The position numbers were made by a program, and so were the translations under genes. Source: Planctomycetota bacterium (lineage in GTDB: Bacteria; Planctomycetota; UBA1135; GCA-002686595). Taken from it: a DNA stretch of 59,495 bases. The notes beneath the pieces were generated by a model. That model made no database searches. It saw only the letters and a program-made list of their open reading frames with translations, and was not told the origin of the DNA. How positions within the stretch are numbered: position 1 is the first letter of the stretch; every line of letters begins with the position of its first letter. This document shows positions 8,667 to 18,541 of this stretch, one piece after another. Location: positions 1 through 59,495 of the forward strand of contig JAPKBR010000020.1 of NCBI GenBank assembly GCA_028823345.1. Direction: 5' to 3'.

Positions 8667-11009
8667 TCAGGCGGGGGAGAGCCCCGCCTCACCAGAAAAT
8701 CCGTCTGAGTCCTCGGCGTTTTCTTCGCCGGGGGCTTGGGTCGTGCTCACTTCGGGCTCGTCGGTAGCTTGAGGGGGATCCGGGCGCAGGGTCTCGGGGT
8801 CGGCGCCTTCAATCAGGCTGACGATTTCCTGTTTGTCGAGGGTCTCGTACTTCAGGAGTCCATCGGTCAAGCGCTTGATAGCGTCTCGGTTCTCGGTGAT
8901 CGTGATGCGCGCAGTTTCGTAGGCCTCGCGCAAGATGCGTTCCACCTCTTCATCGATCTCACGGGCGGTCTCTTCCGAGTGCAACTTGCCACTGAAGAGT
9001 TCGCTGCCCAAGAAGTCAGAACCCTGGCGCTCGGAGTAGTTGATCGGACCAATCTTGTCACTCATGCCAAGTTCGGTGACCATGGCCCGGGCTAAGTCCG
9101 TTGCCCTTCGAATGTCGTCGCTAGCACCTGCGGAGATATCGCCGCAGAAGATCTCTTCCGCGATGCGCCCACCAAACAGAGTGGCCAATTGTCCCAACAT
9201 GCGTTTGCGCTGCATGTGGTAGCTCTCCTTTTCGGGAAGCATCATGGTGGACCCGAGGGCCCGTCCACGGGGCACGATGGTGACCTTGGCGGGGGGATCC
9301 ACCTCGTCGAGTTTTGCGGCGACGATTGTGTGTCCCGCCTCGTGATAGGCGGTGACCTCAAGGTCCTCCGGCTCGATGTTGTGGCTGGTCTTGCGACGGC
9401 CATAACGCACCTTGGTGGCGGCCTCTTCCAGGTGCTCCATCTCGATCTCATCTTTCTGTTCGAGAACCGCCATGATTGCGGCCTCGTTGATGATTGCCGC
9501 GAGATCCGCGCCGGAATAACCGGGGGTGGCCTTGGCGAGGGTCACCGAGTCGACTTCCTTGGACTTGCGTACCTTGCACAGGTGCACGTCCAGAATTTGC
9601 CGGCGGCCTTCGAGGTCGGGAAGATCCACGACCACTTCTCGGTCAAAGCGACCGGGGCGCAGGAGGGCCGGGTCAAGCACATCGGGGCGGTTCGTCGCGG
9701 CCACTAGGATGATGCCGTCTTCCGTACCGAAGCCGTCCATTTCCACGAGGATCGCGTTCAGGGTTTGCTCGCGTTCGTCGTGTCCGCCGCCCATGCCGCC
9801 ACCGCGACGGCGTCCCACCGCGTCGATTTCGTCCAAGAAGATGATGCAGGGGGTGCATTCGCGGGCTTGCTTGAACAGGTCTCGCACTCGGCTTGCGCCT
9901 ACGCCCACGAACATCTCCACGAAGTCCGAGCCGCTGATTGAGAAGAAGGGCACTGCCGCTTCGCCTGCAATGGCCTTGGCCAGCAAAGTCTTGCCGCAGC
10001 CCGGAGGGCCGGTGAGCAGCACGCCTCGGGGGATGCGTCCACCGATTTGGGTGAAGCGGCCGGGGTTGCGTAAGAACTCGACGATCTCGCGCACTTCGTC
10101 CTTGGCCTCTGTGGCCCCCGCGACATCTTCGAAGGTCACGCCCGTGCGGTCTTCCTTGGTGTACTTTTGGGCGCGGCTGCGTCCAAAGTTCATCACTCCA
10201 CCGCCGCCCCCTTGGCCTCGCATCTGGCGCATGAAGATCATGACCACGAAGAAGATCAAGAGCCAGGGGCCCCAGAACATCAGGATCGACCCGAGGGTCG
10301 TGTCCGGTTCACCGTGGCTCGTGCCGCCCCCTTCCGAAAGGTCGAAGGACACGTTGAATTCCGTCGAGCCCGCGACGGCAAGTTTGGCCTTCAGGTCGGC
10401 GATGTCTGCAGCGGGATCGATGCGTAGCCAGACCTTTCCACCGTTGCTGGGCAGCTGTTCAATCCAAGTGCGATTCTGTGAGCGGTTGAGGGAGCCCCAG
10501 GAAGCCTGGGGCAAAGCTGTGCCCTCCACCAAAAAGAGATCGGTCTGGATGGTCTCGCGCGAATCGATCTGGGTCTGACCAGACTCGTCACGGGATTCGG
10601 TAACCGTGGTCGTGACCCCGGTCAGGTGCCGGTGGATTTCGGGGCTCAGGTAGTTCTGCTCCAATGCGACCCTCAGGTCTGCGGCGGAAATCTGGAGGCT
10701 CCCGCGGGAGGCCTTGGCCTGCCGCAGCTGTTCTTCGAGGGGTGCAACTTCAGTGAAGGAGACCTCGTACCTGGTGCGACCATCCACGTCGCTGGCCATG
10801 ATCTCGTGCTCGCCACGAATGTCGAGGGCCGCGATCTTGCCGTTCCAGAGTTTCCACCAGAATTGGTCCTGCGTGACTGTCTCGGGACTCGCCAAACGGG
10901 AGTTCCCAAAGGCAACCAGCACGACCACCAGAACCATCAAGAAGAGCAGGAAGGGCCCAAAGGGGCGCGGCTTCTTGGCTCCGTCTTGTTTTTCGTTTTC
11001 ATCCGCCAT
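8667..11009 (-). CDS. ftsH: ATP-dependent zinc metalloprotease FtsH
   Basis: Membrane-bound AAA+ protease that extracts and degrades membrane and regulatory proteins. A first membrane helix (about 18-36, [15 protein letters not shown]) and a second (about 240-261) enclose a roughly 200-residue periplasmic domain, longer than usual. The AAA module has Walker A GPPGCGKT (334-341), Walker B IIFLDEID (389-396) and the second region of homology [20 protein letters not shown]. The peptidase zinc motif HEAGH is at 556-560. The tail past residue 720 is acidic and low in complexity. First gene of its operon, with a 110-base gap to the upstream LptE-like gene. Confidence 0.97.
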   Translation of the reverse strand: MADENEKQDGAKKPRPFGPFLLFLMVLVVVLVAFGNSRLASPETVTQDQFWWKLWNGKIAALDIRGEHEIMASDVDGRTRYEVSFTEVAPLEEQLRQAKASRGSLQISAADLRVALEQNYLSPEIHRHLTGVTTTVTESRDESGQTQIDSRETIQTDLFLVEGTALPQASWGSLNRSQNRTWIEQLPSNGGKVWLRIDPAADIADLKAKLAVAGSTEFNVSFDLSEGGGTSHGEPDTTLGSILMFWGPWLLIFFVVMIFMRQMRGQGGGGGVMNFGRSRAQKYTKEDRTGVTFEDVAGATEAKDEVREIVEFLRNPGRFTQIGGRIPRGVLLTGPPGCGKTLLAKAIAGEAAVPFFSISGSDFVEMFVGVGASRVRDLFKQARECTPCIIFLDEIDAVGRRRGGGMGGGHDEREQTLNAILVEMDGFGTEDGIILVAATNRPDVLDPALLRPGRFDREVVVDLPDLEGRRQILDVHLCKVRKSKEVDSVTLAKATPGYSGADLAAIINEAAIMAVLEQKDEIEMEHLEEAATKVRYGRRKTSHNIEPEDLEVTAYHEAGHTIVAAKLDEVDPPAKVTIVPRGRALGSTMMLPEKESYHMQRKRMLGQLATLFGGRIAEEIFCGDISAGASDDIRRATDLARAMVTELGMSDKIGPINYSERQGSDFLGSELFSGKLHSEETAREIDEEVERILREAYETARITITENRDAIKRLTDGLLKYETLDKQEIVSLIEGADPETLRPDPPQATDEPEVSTTQAPGEENAEDSDGFSGEAGLSPA

Positions 11010-11119
11010 GATCTGTTATCGGCTTTCTTTGCGCTTTGCTCTAGGGTTCCTTCCCATGGAATGGCCCCGCGAAGTGTCAAAACAGTATACGGCGGGCCTA
11101 TGGGCATCCCAAGGCCTGT

Positions 11120-11662
11120 TCAGGGAGTCTTTGGCGCAGCAGTCTGGGATTTCTCGCGGCGTTGCTCTAGGTCCACCAGCAGGTCCAAGATGGCTCCCAC
11201 CGCAAGATTGGCCAAGGCCCGGTCTTCGGCGGCACGGGGCCCACCGGCCTCCCGGGTGGTGTGCCCAACATTCTGACGCAAGGTTACGGGGCCCGCCAGC
11301 AGCAGGCCACTGGAGTCATGCAGGGAGGCTTCGATGGTCAAGTCCACGCCGCGCTCCAGCAAGACGTTGTCCTTGCCCCTGACTCCGCCTCGGGTGTGGT
11401 ATTCCCGGATGCGGCCACTGAGGGTGACGTCCGCATGGGATGGAGCCACCAGGGGCGCGTCCACCAGGTGCCGGGCTGCTAGGGTTAGTTGCTGGTGAAG
11501 GCGGCGCTCTAAATCGGGCTCGCGCCCTTCGTTGGCAAATATCTTGATCCCCAAGCTGAGCCGTTCCGGTCCCAGGGTGTGGCGTGCACTGAAGCCGCAG
11601 CTGGCTAGCAGCATGCCAAGCAAGAGGCTCGGCAGCAGGACTGTCGCGCTGGAGTGTGTCAC
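11120..11662 (-). CDS. LptE-like outer membrane lipoprotein
   Basis: 180 residues starting with a signal peptide and lipobox LLASC (Cys about 22), followed by GFSARHTLGP. The body resembles the LptE/RlpB-type family of small lipoproteins: an early IKIFANEGREPDLERRLHQQL segment, a beta-rich centre (HADVTLSGRIREYHT) and an AEDRALANLAVGAILDLL helix at the end. LptE plugs the LptD channel that inserts lipopolysaccharide in the outer membrane. The start codon overlaps the stop of the upstream TPR lipoprotein (ATGA), and the BamD-like neighbour supports an outer-membrane role. The family is fast-evolving, so the assignment is by pattern and context. Confidence 0.6.
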   Translation of the reverse strand: MTHSSATVLLPSLLLGMLLASCGFSARHTLGPERLSLGIKIFANEGREPDLERRLHQQLTLAARHLVDAPLVAPSHADVTLSGRIREYHTRGGVRGKDNVLLERGVDLTIEASLHDSSGLLLAGPVTLRQNVGHTTREAGGPRAAEDRALANLAVGAILDLLVDLEQRREKSQTAAPKTP

Positions 11663-12717
11663 TGGGAATTAGCCATTGAGGCTGCGGTCAAGAGTTCCAT
11701 GGCTTCTGCAATCTGTTCCTTGTTGCCCCCTTCACGCGCTTCCTCCAGGGCGCGCCGCGCATGGAATTCAAAGCCAGTGGAATTTTCGACAGTCTTGTAA
11801 AACCGTGCTATGGACAGGTCGGAATCGGTCAAGCGTTGCAGGCAATCGGCAAGGTCGATGCGTACTTCGGTGGCCAATCCATGGGAGCCATGATCATCGA
11901 GCCAAGTGAGCAACTCACCCTGGGCGATCTTCATTTCGATTCGATCGTACTCGGGGTTAGAGAGTTGCGCCAATCGCAGGTGCGGGATGCGCGCCCTAGC
12001 TGCCACCGCTTGGATGGAACCCGGGTATTCCAACAACAGGTCTCGGTTGCGGCTAATTGCATTGGCGAAGCCCCGCTCCTCTTCATAAATGGCGGCCAGC
12101 AAGCTGTAGGCCTTCGGTCCATCCGGCTGGTCGGGATGGTTTTGGACGAAGTACTCAAGCACGGGAATGGCCAAGGGGCGGTAAGACAAGAATCCAAAGT
12201 AGGTGCCCTCGTCCATGGCCAGGGAATATCCCGCTTCGAACAGCAGTCGCCCGGATTCCGCGCGTCTTGCGTGCAGGGGGTAGCTTTGGTCGACCTTGAC
12301 TAGGTACTCGTGGCAAGCCACGCGCTCTCCTGTATCTAACAGTGCGCGGGCCGCAGCCATGGAGGCGCGTACCGCCAGATCCCGGGGCAGTTCGAGCTCA
12401 CCAATGGCTTCCAATTCTTCGGGATCACCGCCGCCCCGCAGTTCGTCAAGGCGCTTGGAAACGGCATCTACAAGCAGGGCTTGGATGGTGCCTGATTGCT
12501 CCGTGGTGAGTTGTGGGGCCGCCTGGGCCGCCGCCAGGTAGGCCACCGCTGCGCTGGCGCCGTCTGTGTGCAAGAGAGCTTCCCGGGCAGCGTCGATGGC
12601 ACCGGGGACTTCTACCGTGTCGTACGATTGTGGAACGCCATCCGGGCGAGGTAGGCCGCTCGCGCAGGAAGCGAGGGTGGCCAGAAGAAGGAGGCTGAAG
12701 CTAAGGGGGAGGCTCAT
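11659..12717 (-). CDS. BamD-like TPR lipoprotein
   Basis: 352 residues with a signal peptide and lipobox LASC (LLLLATLASCASG). Helical pairs resembling tetratricopeptide repeats follow, for example AREALLHTDGASAAVAYLAAAQ, and a segment typical of BamD/YfiO: AIPVLEYFVQNHPDQPDGPKA then YEEERGFANAISRNRDLLLEYPGS. BamD is the lipoprotein partner of the outer-membrane protein insertase. It overlaps recO upstream and the LptE-like gene downstream by four bases each. A general TPR lipoprotein is the alternative. Confidence 0.6.
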   Translation of the reverse strand: MSLPLSFSLLLLATLASCASGLPRPDGVPQSYDTVEVPGAIDAAREALLHTDGASAAVAYLAAAQAAPQLTTEQSGTIQALLVDAVSKRLDELRGGGDPEELEAIGELELPRDLAVRASMAAARALLDTGERVACHEYLVKVDQSYPLHARRAESGRLLFEAGYSLAMDEGTYFGFLSYRPLAIPVLEYFVQNHPDQPDGPKAYSLLAAIYEEERGFANAISRNRDLLLEYPGSIQAVAARARIPHLRLAQLSNPEYDRIEMKIAQGELLTWLDDHGSHGLATEVRIDLADCLQRLTDSDLSIARFYKTVENSTGFEFHARRALEEAREGGNKEQIAEAMELLTAASMANSQ

Positions 12718-13502
12718 CGGTGTGCCGCGGGTGAGGCGAACTGACGGTGGGTTCGGGGCAGGACGCCCAAGTGGAAGTCGAGGAATCGTGCGGCAATGGC
12801 GTGCACCGCCTGGGCTAGCTTGCGGTCCCGGTGGATCTCACCACCCAAAGCTCGCTCAAGGCCGGCCAAGTTTCTGTGGGGCAGGGTACCGACTTTGCGT
12901 CCGGCTTTCTTGGCTGCAAGGGCACAGGTTTCGCAGAGCCTTCCCCCTGCCTCAGCCGAGAAAGGAACCCGGGGCCCCGCTTCGTCCTCCTGGGCAAGGT
13001 AAGCCGGGGCGTCGCCGGCGCATTCGGCGCAATTGTTGGTGGCGGGAAAAAGGCCCAAGTCCCTGAGCAATTGGGCCTCAAAGCGCGCCAGGAGCGCGTC
13101 ATCGGGGGCTTCGGCACCGCTCTGGTCGAGGTCCCCCAGGAGCTGGGAAAGGACTTCGTACAGCTTGTGTTCGTTCACTCCCGGTCGTGCGACCAAGTCA
13201 CAAAGCTCCAAGCCGCACAGGGCCGCTCTGTAAGCCGCGAGGTTCTTGGGGAGGGCTGCCCGGCGCAGAAGGACGGTTCCCTTTTCGAGGGTGGCGAGTC
13301 CTCCGCCCCGAGGCTTGCGGTAGGTCAATTCCAACTCATCGAACAGGTCGAGGGTCCAGGCAAAGGCGCTCTTGGCCCGATGGGCACCCCGGGCCAAGAG
13401 GTGTACGGGCCCGTCGTTGCGGGTAAGGGCGCGCACAACCAAGGACGATTCCCCATAGGGCACCCGCTGCAGAATCAGGACCTGTTCGGTGCAGCGACTC
13501 AT
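12714..13502 (-). CDS. recO: DNA repair protein RecO
   Basis: Loads RecA on single-stranded DNA with RecF/RecR. The N-terminal OB-fold opens EQVLILQRVPYGESSLVVRALT and continues VHLLARGAHRAKSAF, typical of RecO. A helical domain follows, with two CxxC zinc pairs (NNCAEC near 157 and RLCETC near 190). 262 residues, normal length. It overlaps the BamD-like gene downstream and the CNNM gene upstream by four bases each. Confidence 0.9.
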   Translation of the reverse strand: MSRCTEQVLILQRVPYGESSLVVRALTRNDGPVHLLARGAHRAKSAFAWTLDLFDELELTYRKPRGGGLATLEKGTVLLRRAALPKNLAAYRAALCGLELCDLVARPGVNEHKLYEVLSQLLGDLDQSGAEAPDDALLARFEAQLLRDLGLFPATNNCAECAGDAPAYLAQEDEAGPRVPFSAEAGGRLCETCALAAKKAGRKVGTLPHRNLAGLERALGGEIHRDRKLAQAVHAIAARFLDFHLGVLPRTHRQFASPAAHR

Positions 13503-14830
13503 GCTGGGCGTTGGACGAGGACTCGCAGCACTCGGCGGTCGCTGGCCTTGAGCACCTTGAAGGCGAGGCCATTTTCCTCAAAGGATTCCCCTTCCTGGGG
13601 CAGGTGACCGAGCCGCGCAAGGATGAAGCCGGCAAGGGTTTCAAAGTCTTCTTCCTCGGGCAAGTCTATGTTCAAGGCTTCGTTCACATCGGTCACGTGT
13701 AAGGCGGCTGGGACTTCGAAGCGCCCGCTCTCAAGGGTCTGGATTGCCTCGATATCCGCGTCCACTTGGGGGATTTCTCCCACCAGTTCGCGCAAGATAT
13801 CGGTCACGGTCAGGATGCCGGCGGTGCCCCCGTACTCGTCCACTACCACGGCCATTTTTTCCTTGCGGTGGCGCAATTCCTTCAGCAACTCTGCAAGCAG
13901 TTTGGTTTCTGGCACCAGGAAAGGCGGCTTGAGTAAGTCGCGCAGATTGACTTGCTCTTGGTCGTTTGCCATATGGGAACGGGTCAGGTCGAGGGCCGAC
14001 ACCGTACCGATGATCGTGTCGACCGTATCCTCAAAGACAGGCAAGCGCGAGCAACCGCTCTCCATGGCAGCCTGCAAAGCACCCGCAACACCATCTTCCA
14101 CATCTACCGCTTCCACTTCTGTGCGCGGAGTCATGACCTCTACAGCGTCCACACTCCGGAACTCAATCACGTTCTCGATCATCTCCCGTTCCTGTTCGTC
14201 TAGGTCGCGATCCGGTTCAGCTTCTTCCAGTGCGCCGCGCAGGCCAGCCAAGAGGCGCCGGGTTGCGGGTTCCTCATCGGGCAAACGCAGGACGCGTAAC
14301 ACCGCCCTTCGTGCGCTTTCCACCATGGCGCGCAGGGGCACGACCGGCGCTTGCAAAAATGCAAAGGTGGGCAAGAGGCGCAGCAATAAGGCATCGCCAC
14401 CTGCGCGAGCGAAAGCTGTGGGCAGGACCTCCGAGGAGATAATCATGCCTGCCGCAGAGATCAGTACGGCGAGGCCCATGGTTTCCTGCGTCAAGCCGGC
14501 CCAGTTGGCGAGACCTTTGAACACCAAGAGAGTGAACAGGGCTTGGAAGATTTCCACCATGATCGCAGCGCTGGCCGCAAAGGCATCTACCCGCGCGAGC
14601 AATGGCGCGAGGGTTTCATGGCGCGATTCGTCTGGCACCCGTTGCAGGATGCGCTTGCCCACCGCCATGTCGAGGGCGGAGCGCATGGTGGCGCACAGAA
14701 TCGCCAGCAGCAGGCTGCCTGCGGCCAGGGCCGGGACGAGGAGCGAGGGCTCGCTTGCTAGGGCCGGGCCTAGGAGGTCGAGAGGCGATGGTGGTGGTGG
14801 GGGAGTCAAGGTCGAAGGGGGAAGGCCCAA
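13499..14830 (-). CDS. CNNM/CorC-HlyC family membrane protein with CBS pair
   Basis: 443 residues. A proline-rich start is followed by a DUF21/CNNM membrane domain (about 30-190, including AAGSLLLAILCATMRSALDM and GLAVLISAAGMIISSEVLP). Then come two CBS domains (VMTPRTEVEAVDVED; MAVVVDEYGGTAGILTVTDI) and a C-terminal CorC/HlyC domain ending in FKVLKASDRRVLRVLVQ. Relatives are implicated in magnesium or cobalt efflux and divalent metal balance. The linker motif VIEFRSVDAVEVMTPR is the hinge found throughout the family. First gene of its operon. Confidence 0.9.
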   Translation of the reverse strand: MGLPPSTLTPPPPPSPLDLLGPALASEPSLLVPALAAGSLLLAILCATMRSALDMAVGKRILQRVPDESRHETLAPLLARVDAFAASAAIMVEIFQALFTLLVFKGLANWAGLTQETMGLAVLISAAGMIISSEVLPTAFARAGGDALLLRLLPTFAFLQAPVVPLRAMVESARRAVLRVLRLPDEEPATRRLLAGLRGALEEAEPDRDLDEQEREMIENVIEFRSVDAVEVMTPRTEVEAVDVEDGVAGALQAAMESGCSRLPVFEDTVDTIIGTVSALDLTRSHMANDQEQVNLRDLLKPPFLVPETKLLAELLKELRHRKEKMAVVVDEYGGTAGILTVTDILRELVGEIPQVDADIEAIQTLESGRFEVPAALHVTDVNEALNIDLPEEEDFETLAGFILARLGHLPQEGESFEENGLAFKVLKASDRRVLRVLVQRPA

Positions 14831-15001
14831 GGGGCCAAGGCATAGTAGCCCCTTGGGGCTGCCTATGGGATGTCAGAGCGGCTGGTGAGCTGGGGAGGTG
14901 CGCGTCACCCCTCAATGGTGCAAGGGGGTGTCTTGGCGTTGCGGATTCGTAACGTTTAGCTGGGGGTAAGCGTGGTGTATTCGTCCTAAGTCTTTGCTAT
15001 G

Positions 15002-15009
15002 AAGGAGGT
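15002..15009 (+). promoter_or_regulatory. Shine-Dalgarno site of the sigma factor gene
   Basis: AAGGAGGT is the strongest ribosome binding site noticed in the window. It lies 11 bases before the GTG at 15021, in frame with the sigma factor, and favours that start over the internal ATG at 15066. An ATG at 15011 is too close and out of frame. Confidence 0.6.
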
Positions 15010-15020
15010 TATGGGTTCCT

Positions 15021-15905
15021 GTGCGGCCGCCCGCGTCCTGGCACAGAGTTCGCACCAGGGCTCCCATGCGTTCAGCCTGCAACCGTCCCCTCCGTGCCAC
15101 CCCTGGCCCCGCCCCCCTGTCCCAGTCCCTCGCAGGAGCGCTCGCCCGCCGGGGATTTTGTCCCCTCCGGCTAGAGGACCTGACCCGGGAGCTCAGCGAC
15201 CCTTCCCACCGAGCCCCTTCGCTGACCGATTCCGCCAAGCGCGAGGCGGCCCGCCAGGAGCGCCAGTTGGAGACCGCCTTGATGGAGCTTTTCCGTGACG
15301 AGGGTTCTGAGGCCGCCTTCCACTTCCTCCATGCACGGGTTTCCCGCAATCTGAGGGGTTGGTTGGTGCACTGCATGCGCGGGGGCTACCCGGCAATCGA
15401 TCCCGCAGTGGTTATCCAAGAGGCTTGGTATGGGATGGTTCGCTATGCCAAGAGTTTCAAAGGAGGTGCCTCCCACCCGTTCAGGCCATGGGCGCGGACC
15501 ATCGTCTGCAACGCCCTGCGCAGCCAGATCACCTGGATTCGCCGCATGGAGACCTGTGATCAGCGCACCCTGGTCAATCACACGGATCGCCGCCGTGGAC
15601 CGAGCGGGGTGGCCCAGGATCGGGAGTTCGAAGAGAGCTTGCGGAGGGACTTGCTGATCTTGACCCTGGCCGTGGGGGCCGCCCTCAAGGGACTCAGTCC
15701 CCGGGATCGGGGGGTCTTGCAATCGATCGAGGTGGAGGGGCGTGGACGGGATCAGGTGGGGCGTGATCTGGGGCTTGGCCTGTCCGGGGTCAAAATGGCG
15801 CTCCACCGGGCTCGTAAGCGCTTGGTCATGGCGGTGGCCAAGAACCTCGGGTGCAGCTCTGCCCAAATCGCTCGCTTCCCGGCGAAGACCCGCGCCGCCG
15901 GCTGA
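15021..15905 (+). CDS. ECF-like RNA polymerase sigma factor
   Basis: 294 residues, longer than a minimal ECF factor. The N-terminal ~70 residues are arginine/proline-rich and of unknown role. A sigma-2-like region spans about 80-170 (RNLRGWLVHCMRGGYPAIDPAVVIQEAWYGM... HPFRPWARTIVCNALRSQ), with the usual 'W...ia.n....' helix. Sigma-4 lies near 215-275: LKGLSPRDRGVLQSIEVEG, then the helix-turn-helix GRDLGLGLSGVKMALHRARKRL. No anti-sigma gene is adjacent, and the downstream gene is hutI. Start chosen on the ribosome binding site; an ATG at 15066 would also keep both domains. Confidence 0.78.
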   Translation: MRPPASWHRVRTRAPMRSACNRPLRATPGPAPLSQSLAGALARRGFCPLRLEDLTRELSDPSHRAPSLTDSAKREAARQERQLETALMELFRDEGSEAAFHFLHARVSRNLRGWLVHCMRGGYPAIDPAVVIQEAWYGMVRYAKSFKGGASHPFRPWARTIVCNALRSQITWIRRMETCDQRTLVNHTDRRRGPSGVAQDREFEESLRRDLLILTLAVGAALKGLSPRDRGVLQSIEVEGRGRDQVGRDLGLGLSGVKMALHRARKRLVMAVAKNLGCSSAQIARFPAKTRAAG

Positions 15906-15948
15906 TTCAGTCTTAGGGCCGGGGCCATCGGGCTGGCAACATGGGCTT

Positions 15949-17220
15949 GTGCAAAAACAAGCGATCGATCTGCTGATCCATGGGGCCAGCGAGTTGGCCA
16001 CCCCCCTAGGGACCGGCCCCCGGGCCGGCAGTGCCATGGATGAAATCCACGTGTTGGAAAAGGGCGCAGTGGCATTGGATCAGGGGCGTATTCTCGCCTG
16101 CGGGTTGGAAAGCGAACTGCGTGAGCTTTATGCCCCCACGGAATGTCTCGATGCCGAAGGAGGTACTCTGCTGCCCGGGTTCGTCGACGCCCACACCCAC
16201 CCCGTGTTTGCGGGTACCCGCGAAGGTGAATTCGAGCAACGTTTGGCGGGGGCGCGTTATGCGGAGATCGCCGCGGCGGGAGGCGGGATACTCTCCACGG
16301 TTAAGGGCGTCCGCAATGCTTCTCGCGAAGAACTCTTGGCCTTGCTGCTCGACCGGCTCGACCGCTTCTTGATGTTGGGCACAACCACAGTGGAGGCCAA
16401 ATCCGGTTATGGGTTGACTACTGCCGATGAGATCAAATCCCTCGAAGTCCTGCGTGATGCAGCCGCTTCACATCCAATTGACATAGTGCCCACGTTCTTG
16501 GGAGCCCATGCAATCCCCCCCGAACATGCGGGCGAAAAGGAACGCTATGTGCAAATTGTCCTGCAAGAGATGCTGCCCCTAGTGGCTGAGGCGAAGCTGG
16601 CCGAGTACTGCGATGTGTTCGCTGAAGCCCATACCTTTGATCTGGAAGACACCCGCCGGATTTCCCGGCGTGCACAGGAGCTTGGCCTTGGGGTGCGCCT
16701 GCACGTGGATCAGCTCACGCCCCTTGGGGGAGCCCAACTGGCCGCGGAACTGGGTGCCGTCAGTGCGGACCACCTTGAATGGGTGGACGGGCAGGGAATG
16801 GAAGCCATGGCCGAGGCCGGCGTGGCTCCCGTGCTCTGTCCCCTGGTCCCTTTGTTTCTGCGAGAGAGCAAAGAGGCGCCGGGTCGAGCACTGATTGATG
16901 CGGGTTTGGCCCCTGCCCTCTCCACGGATTTCAATCCAGGTTCTTGCTACATGCAAAGTCTGCCGGAGGTGGCGTCTTGGGGGGCCTTGCGTTATGGGTT
17001 CAAGGCGGCCGAGGGGTTGACCGCGATCACCCTAAATGCCGCAGCGTCTCTGGGGCGTGGGGCGCGCCTTGGCACCATCGAGGTGGGCAAGCAAGGGGAT
17101 ATTTGTGTGACCGATTTGCCGTCACATCGGCACTTGGCCTATGAGCTAGGTCGCAGTCCCGTGCGCGCCGTGGTCAAGGGTGGCCGGGTTGTGTTTCGCC
17201 GCACGGACCGGGTTCAGTAA
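15949..17220 (+). CDS. hutI: Imidazolonepropionase
   Basis: Hydrolyses 4-imidazolone-5-propionate to N-formimino-glutamate in histidine breakdown. The amidohydrolase barrel shows metal ligands in GFVDAHTHPVFAGTR, the substrate-contact segment TTTVEAKSGYGLT, LGAHAIPPE, HVDQLTPLGG, SADHLEW and STDFNPGSC, in family order, and ends TLNAAASLGRGARLGTIEVGKQGD. I start at the GTG at 15949 (423 residues), which gives the usual N-terminal beta strand; ATG at 16036 would cut it off. No other hut gene is near. The stop shares a base with the next start (TAATG). Confidence 0.93.
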   Translation: MQKQAIDLLIHGASELATPLGTGPRAGSAMDEIHVLEKGAVALDQGRILACGLESELRELYAPTECLDAEGGTLLPGFVDAHTHPVFAGTREGEFEQRLAGARYAEIAAAGGGILSTVKGVRNASREELLALLLDRLDRFLMLGTTTVEAKSGYGLTTADEIKSLEVLRDAAASHPIDIVPTFLGAHAIPPEHAGEKERYVQIVLQEMLPLVAEAKLAEYCDVFAEAHTFDLEDTRRISRRAQELGLGVRLHVDQLTPLGGAQLAAELGAVSADHLEWVDGQGMEAMAEAGVAPVLCPLVPLFLRESKEAPGRALIDAGLAPALSTDFNPGSCYMQSLPEVASWGALRYGFKAAEGLTAITLNAAASLGRGARLGTIEVGKQGDICVTDLPSHRHLAYELGRSPVRAVVKGGRVVFRRTDRVQ

Positions 17221-18434
17221 TGGGGGTTGCAGGCGTTACAATGCCGGCCATGGCTGTATCTCTCCTGAGAATATTGGTGCTTGGCTCTTGGTTGTCGCTG
17301 CTCATCGGGTTGCCCAGCTTGCAGGCCCACGAGGGCAGCGCGCAGGACCCCGAGGTCGAGCACCGAAAGTGTCGCTATTGCGATACCACGGGAATGGTCC
17401 TGTGCGAGGACAAGGTGCATGGGCGCGTGGACCTCAGTCTCGAAGGCAACATGGTGTTCTGCACCCACGTGGGGGAATGCCCCACCTGCGATGGTCTCGG
17501 TCGTATCGCCTGCGGTGAGTGCGAACGATCCGATGCGGCCAAGCTGCTGACGAAGATGCGCGAGCGCCGTAAGGCCGCCATAGTTCGCCACCAGGAGCTG
17601 GAGGCTGAAATGAAACGCAAGCTATCCGGTGGCGAGTCGGATCACTTCCGCCTCTTGTGGGACATTGAATCCTTGAAGATCGGTCGCAAGCGATTTGATC
17701 AGCATGAGCTGCTGCACCTCTTCGCCGATCGCATGGAGGCCGTGCATGCTCGTTACCTCGAGGTGCTGCACGTGAAGGAACGCGAAATCCCTGACCGTTC
17801 CGCCATGGCGGTGTGGTGGTTGCCGAACGACCACAACGAAGCGGCGCGCCGATTCTGTGGGGGCAGCGCCTCCATGGGAGTCAAACGCATGGGGCCCAAT
17901 CCCTTCTTCAGCACTTGTGGGACACGCTCTCATTTTCCTACCGACGACGACCTCCACCGGTATCTGGTGCATAACGCGGCGCACTTGCTCCTGTCGAACA
18001 ATATCCCCTCGCTTTGGATGGGACAGTACAAGGGCGGGGGTTGGTTCGATGAGGGTTTGGCCTCGTGGTTCGAAATCGATCTAGTGGAGCGGGCCCAAAC
18101 CTGGTGCTTTCAAGAGCAGGGCGCAGGCGGACCGTGGGGCAAGGGCAATTGGCGGGTGGCCGTGCGCAAGTTGGTCCAGCAAGACCGCCAATCTTCCGTG
18201 GCCACCGTTCTGTCCCGGGACGTGAACACTCTCGAACAGGCCGAACAGGCCATAGCCTTCTCTTTGATCGACTATCTGATTCACCTCGACGGATCTAAGT
18301 TGCCGGCGGTTGCCGAACGTTTGAAGAACAAGAAGCCCGCCCGAGAGGCATTGATTGAGCACTACGGCCTGAGCCCCTTGGCTCTCGAGACCGCCTGGAA
18401 GGCTTGGGTCCTTGAGACCTATCCCAAGCGCTGA
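17220..18434 (+). CDS. Secreted zinc-cluster protein with degraded gluzincin site
   Basis: 404 residues. A signal peptide (about 1-36, LLRILVLGSWLSLLIGLPSLQAH; start at 17220 or, less likely, the ATG at 17250) leads to a DnaJ-like cysteine module with Cys at 51, 54, 62, 81, 87, 90, 98 and 101 (CRYC, CPTCDGLG, CGEC). A charged helical stretch follows. Residues 245-290 look like the metal site of DUF1570-type gluzincin peptidases: YLVHNAAHLLL followed by GGWFDEGLASWFE. The catalytic HExxH is replaced by HNAAH (251-255), so the general-base Glu is missing while the downstream Glu ligand region is kept. It is probably a binding protein rather than a protease. It overlaps hutI by one base, but a functional link is not evident. 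Confidence 0.65.
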   Translation: MGVAGVTMPAMAVSLLRILVLGSWLSLLIGLPSLQAHEGSAQDPEVEHRKCRYCDTTGMVLCEDKVHGRVDLSLEGNMVFCTHVGECPTCDGLGRIACGECERSDAAKLLTKMRERRKAAIVRHQELEAEMKRKLSGGESDHFRLLWDIESLKIGRKRFDQHELLHLFADRMEAVHARYLEVLHVKEREIPDRSAMAVWWLPNDHNEAARRFCGGSASMGVKRMGPNPFFSTCGTRSHFPTDDDLHRYLVHNAAHLLLSNNIPSLWMGQYKGGGWFDEGLASWFEIDLVERAQTWCFQEQGAGGPWGKGNWRVAVRKLVQQDRQSSVATVLSRDVNTLEQAEQAIAFSLIDYLIHLDGSKLPAVAERLKNKKPAREALIEHYGLSPLALETAWKAWVLETYPKR

Positions 18435-18541
18435 ATTCGATGAACTGGGGCACGGGCCGGCAGGATTAGGGGTGGGAGCGAAATCATCAGGATGCTGTTG
18501 GGGCCCGAGGTGCTACTCTCTCCGGCAGCAAGCAAGAAGCC

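Noticed and set aside
13623-14888. A 421-codon plus-strand open frame
   Set aside because: It is the reverse strand of the CNNM/CorC gene. The translation is serine/arginine-rich without domains, as expected of an antisense frame in GC-rich DNA.
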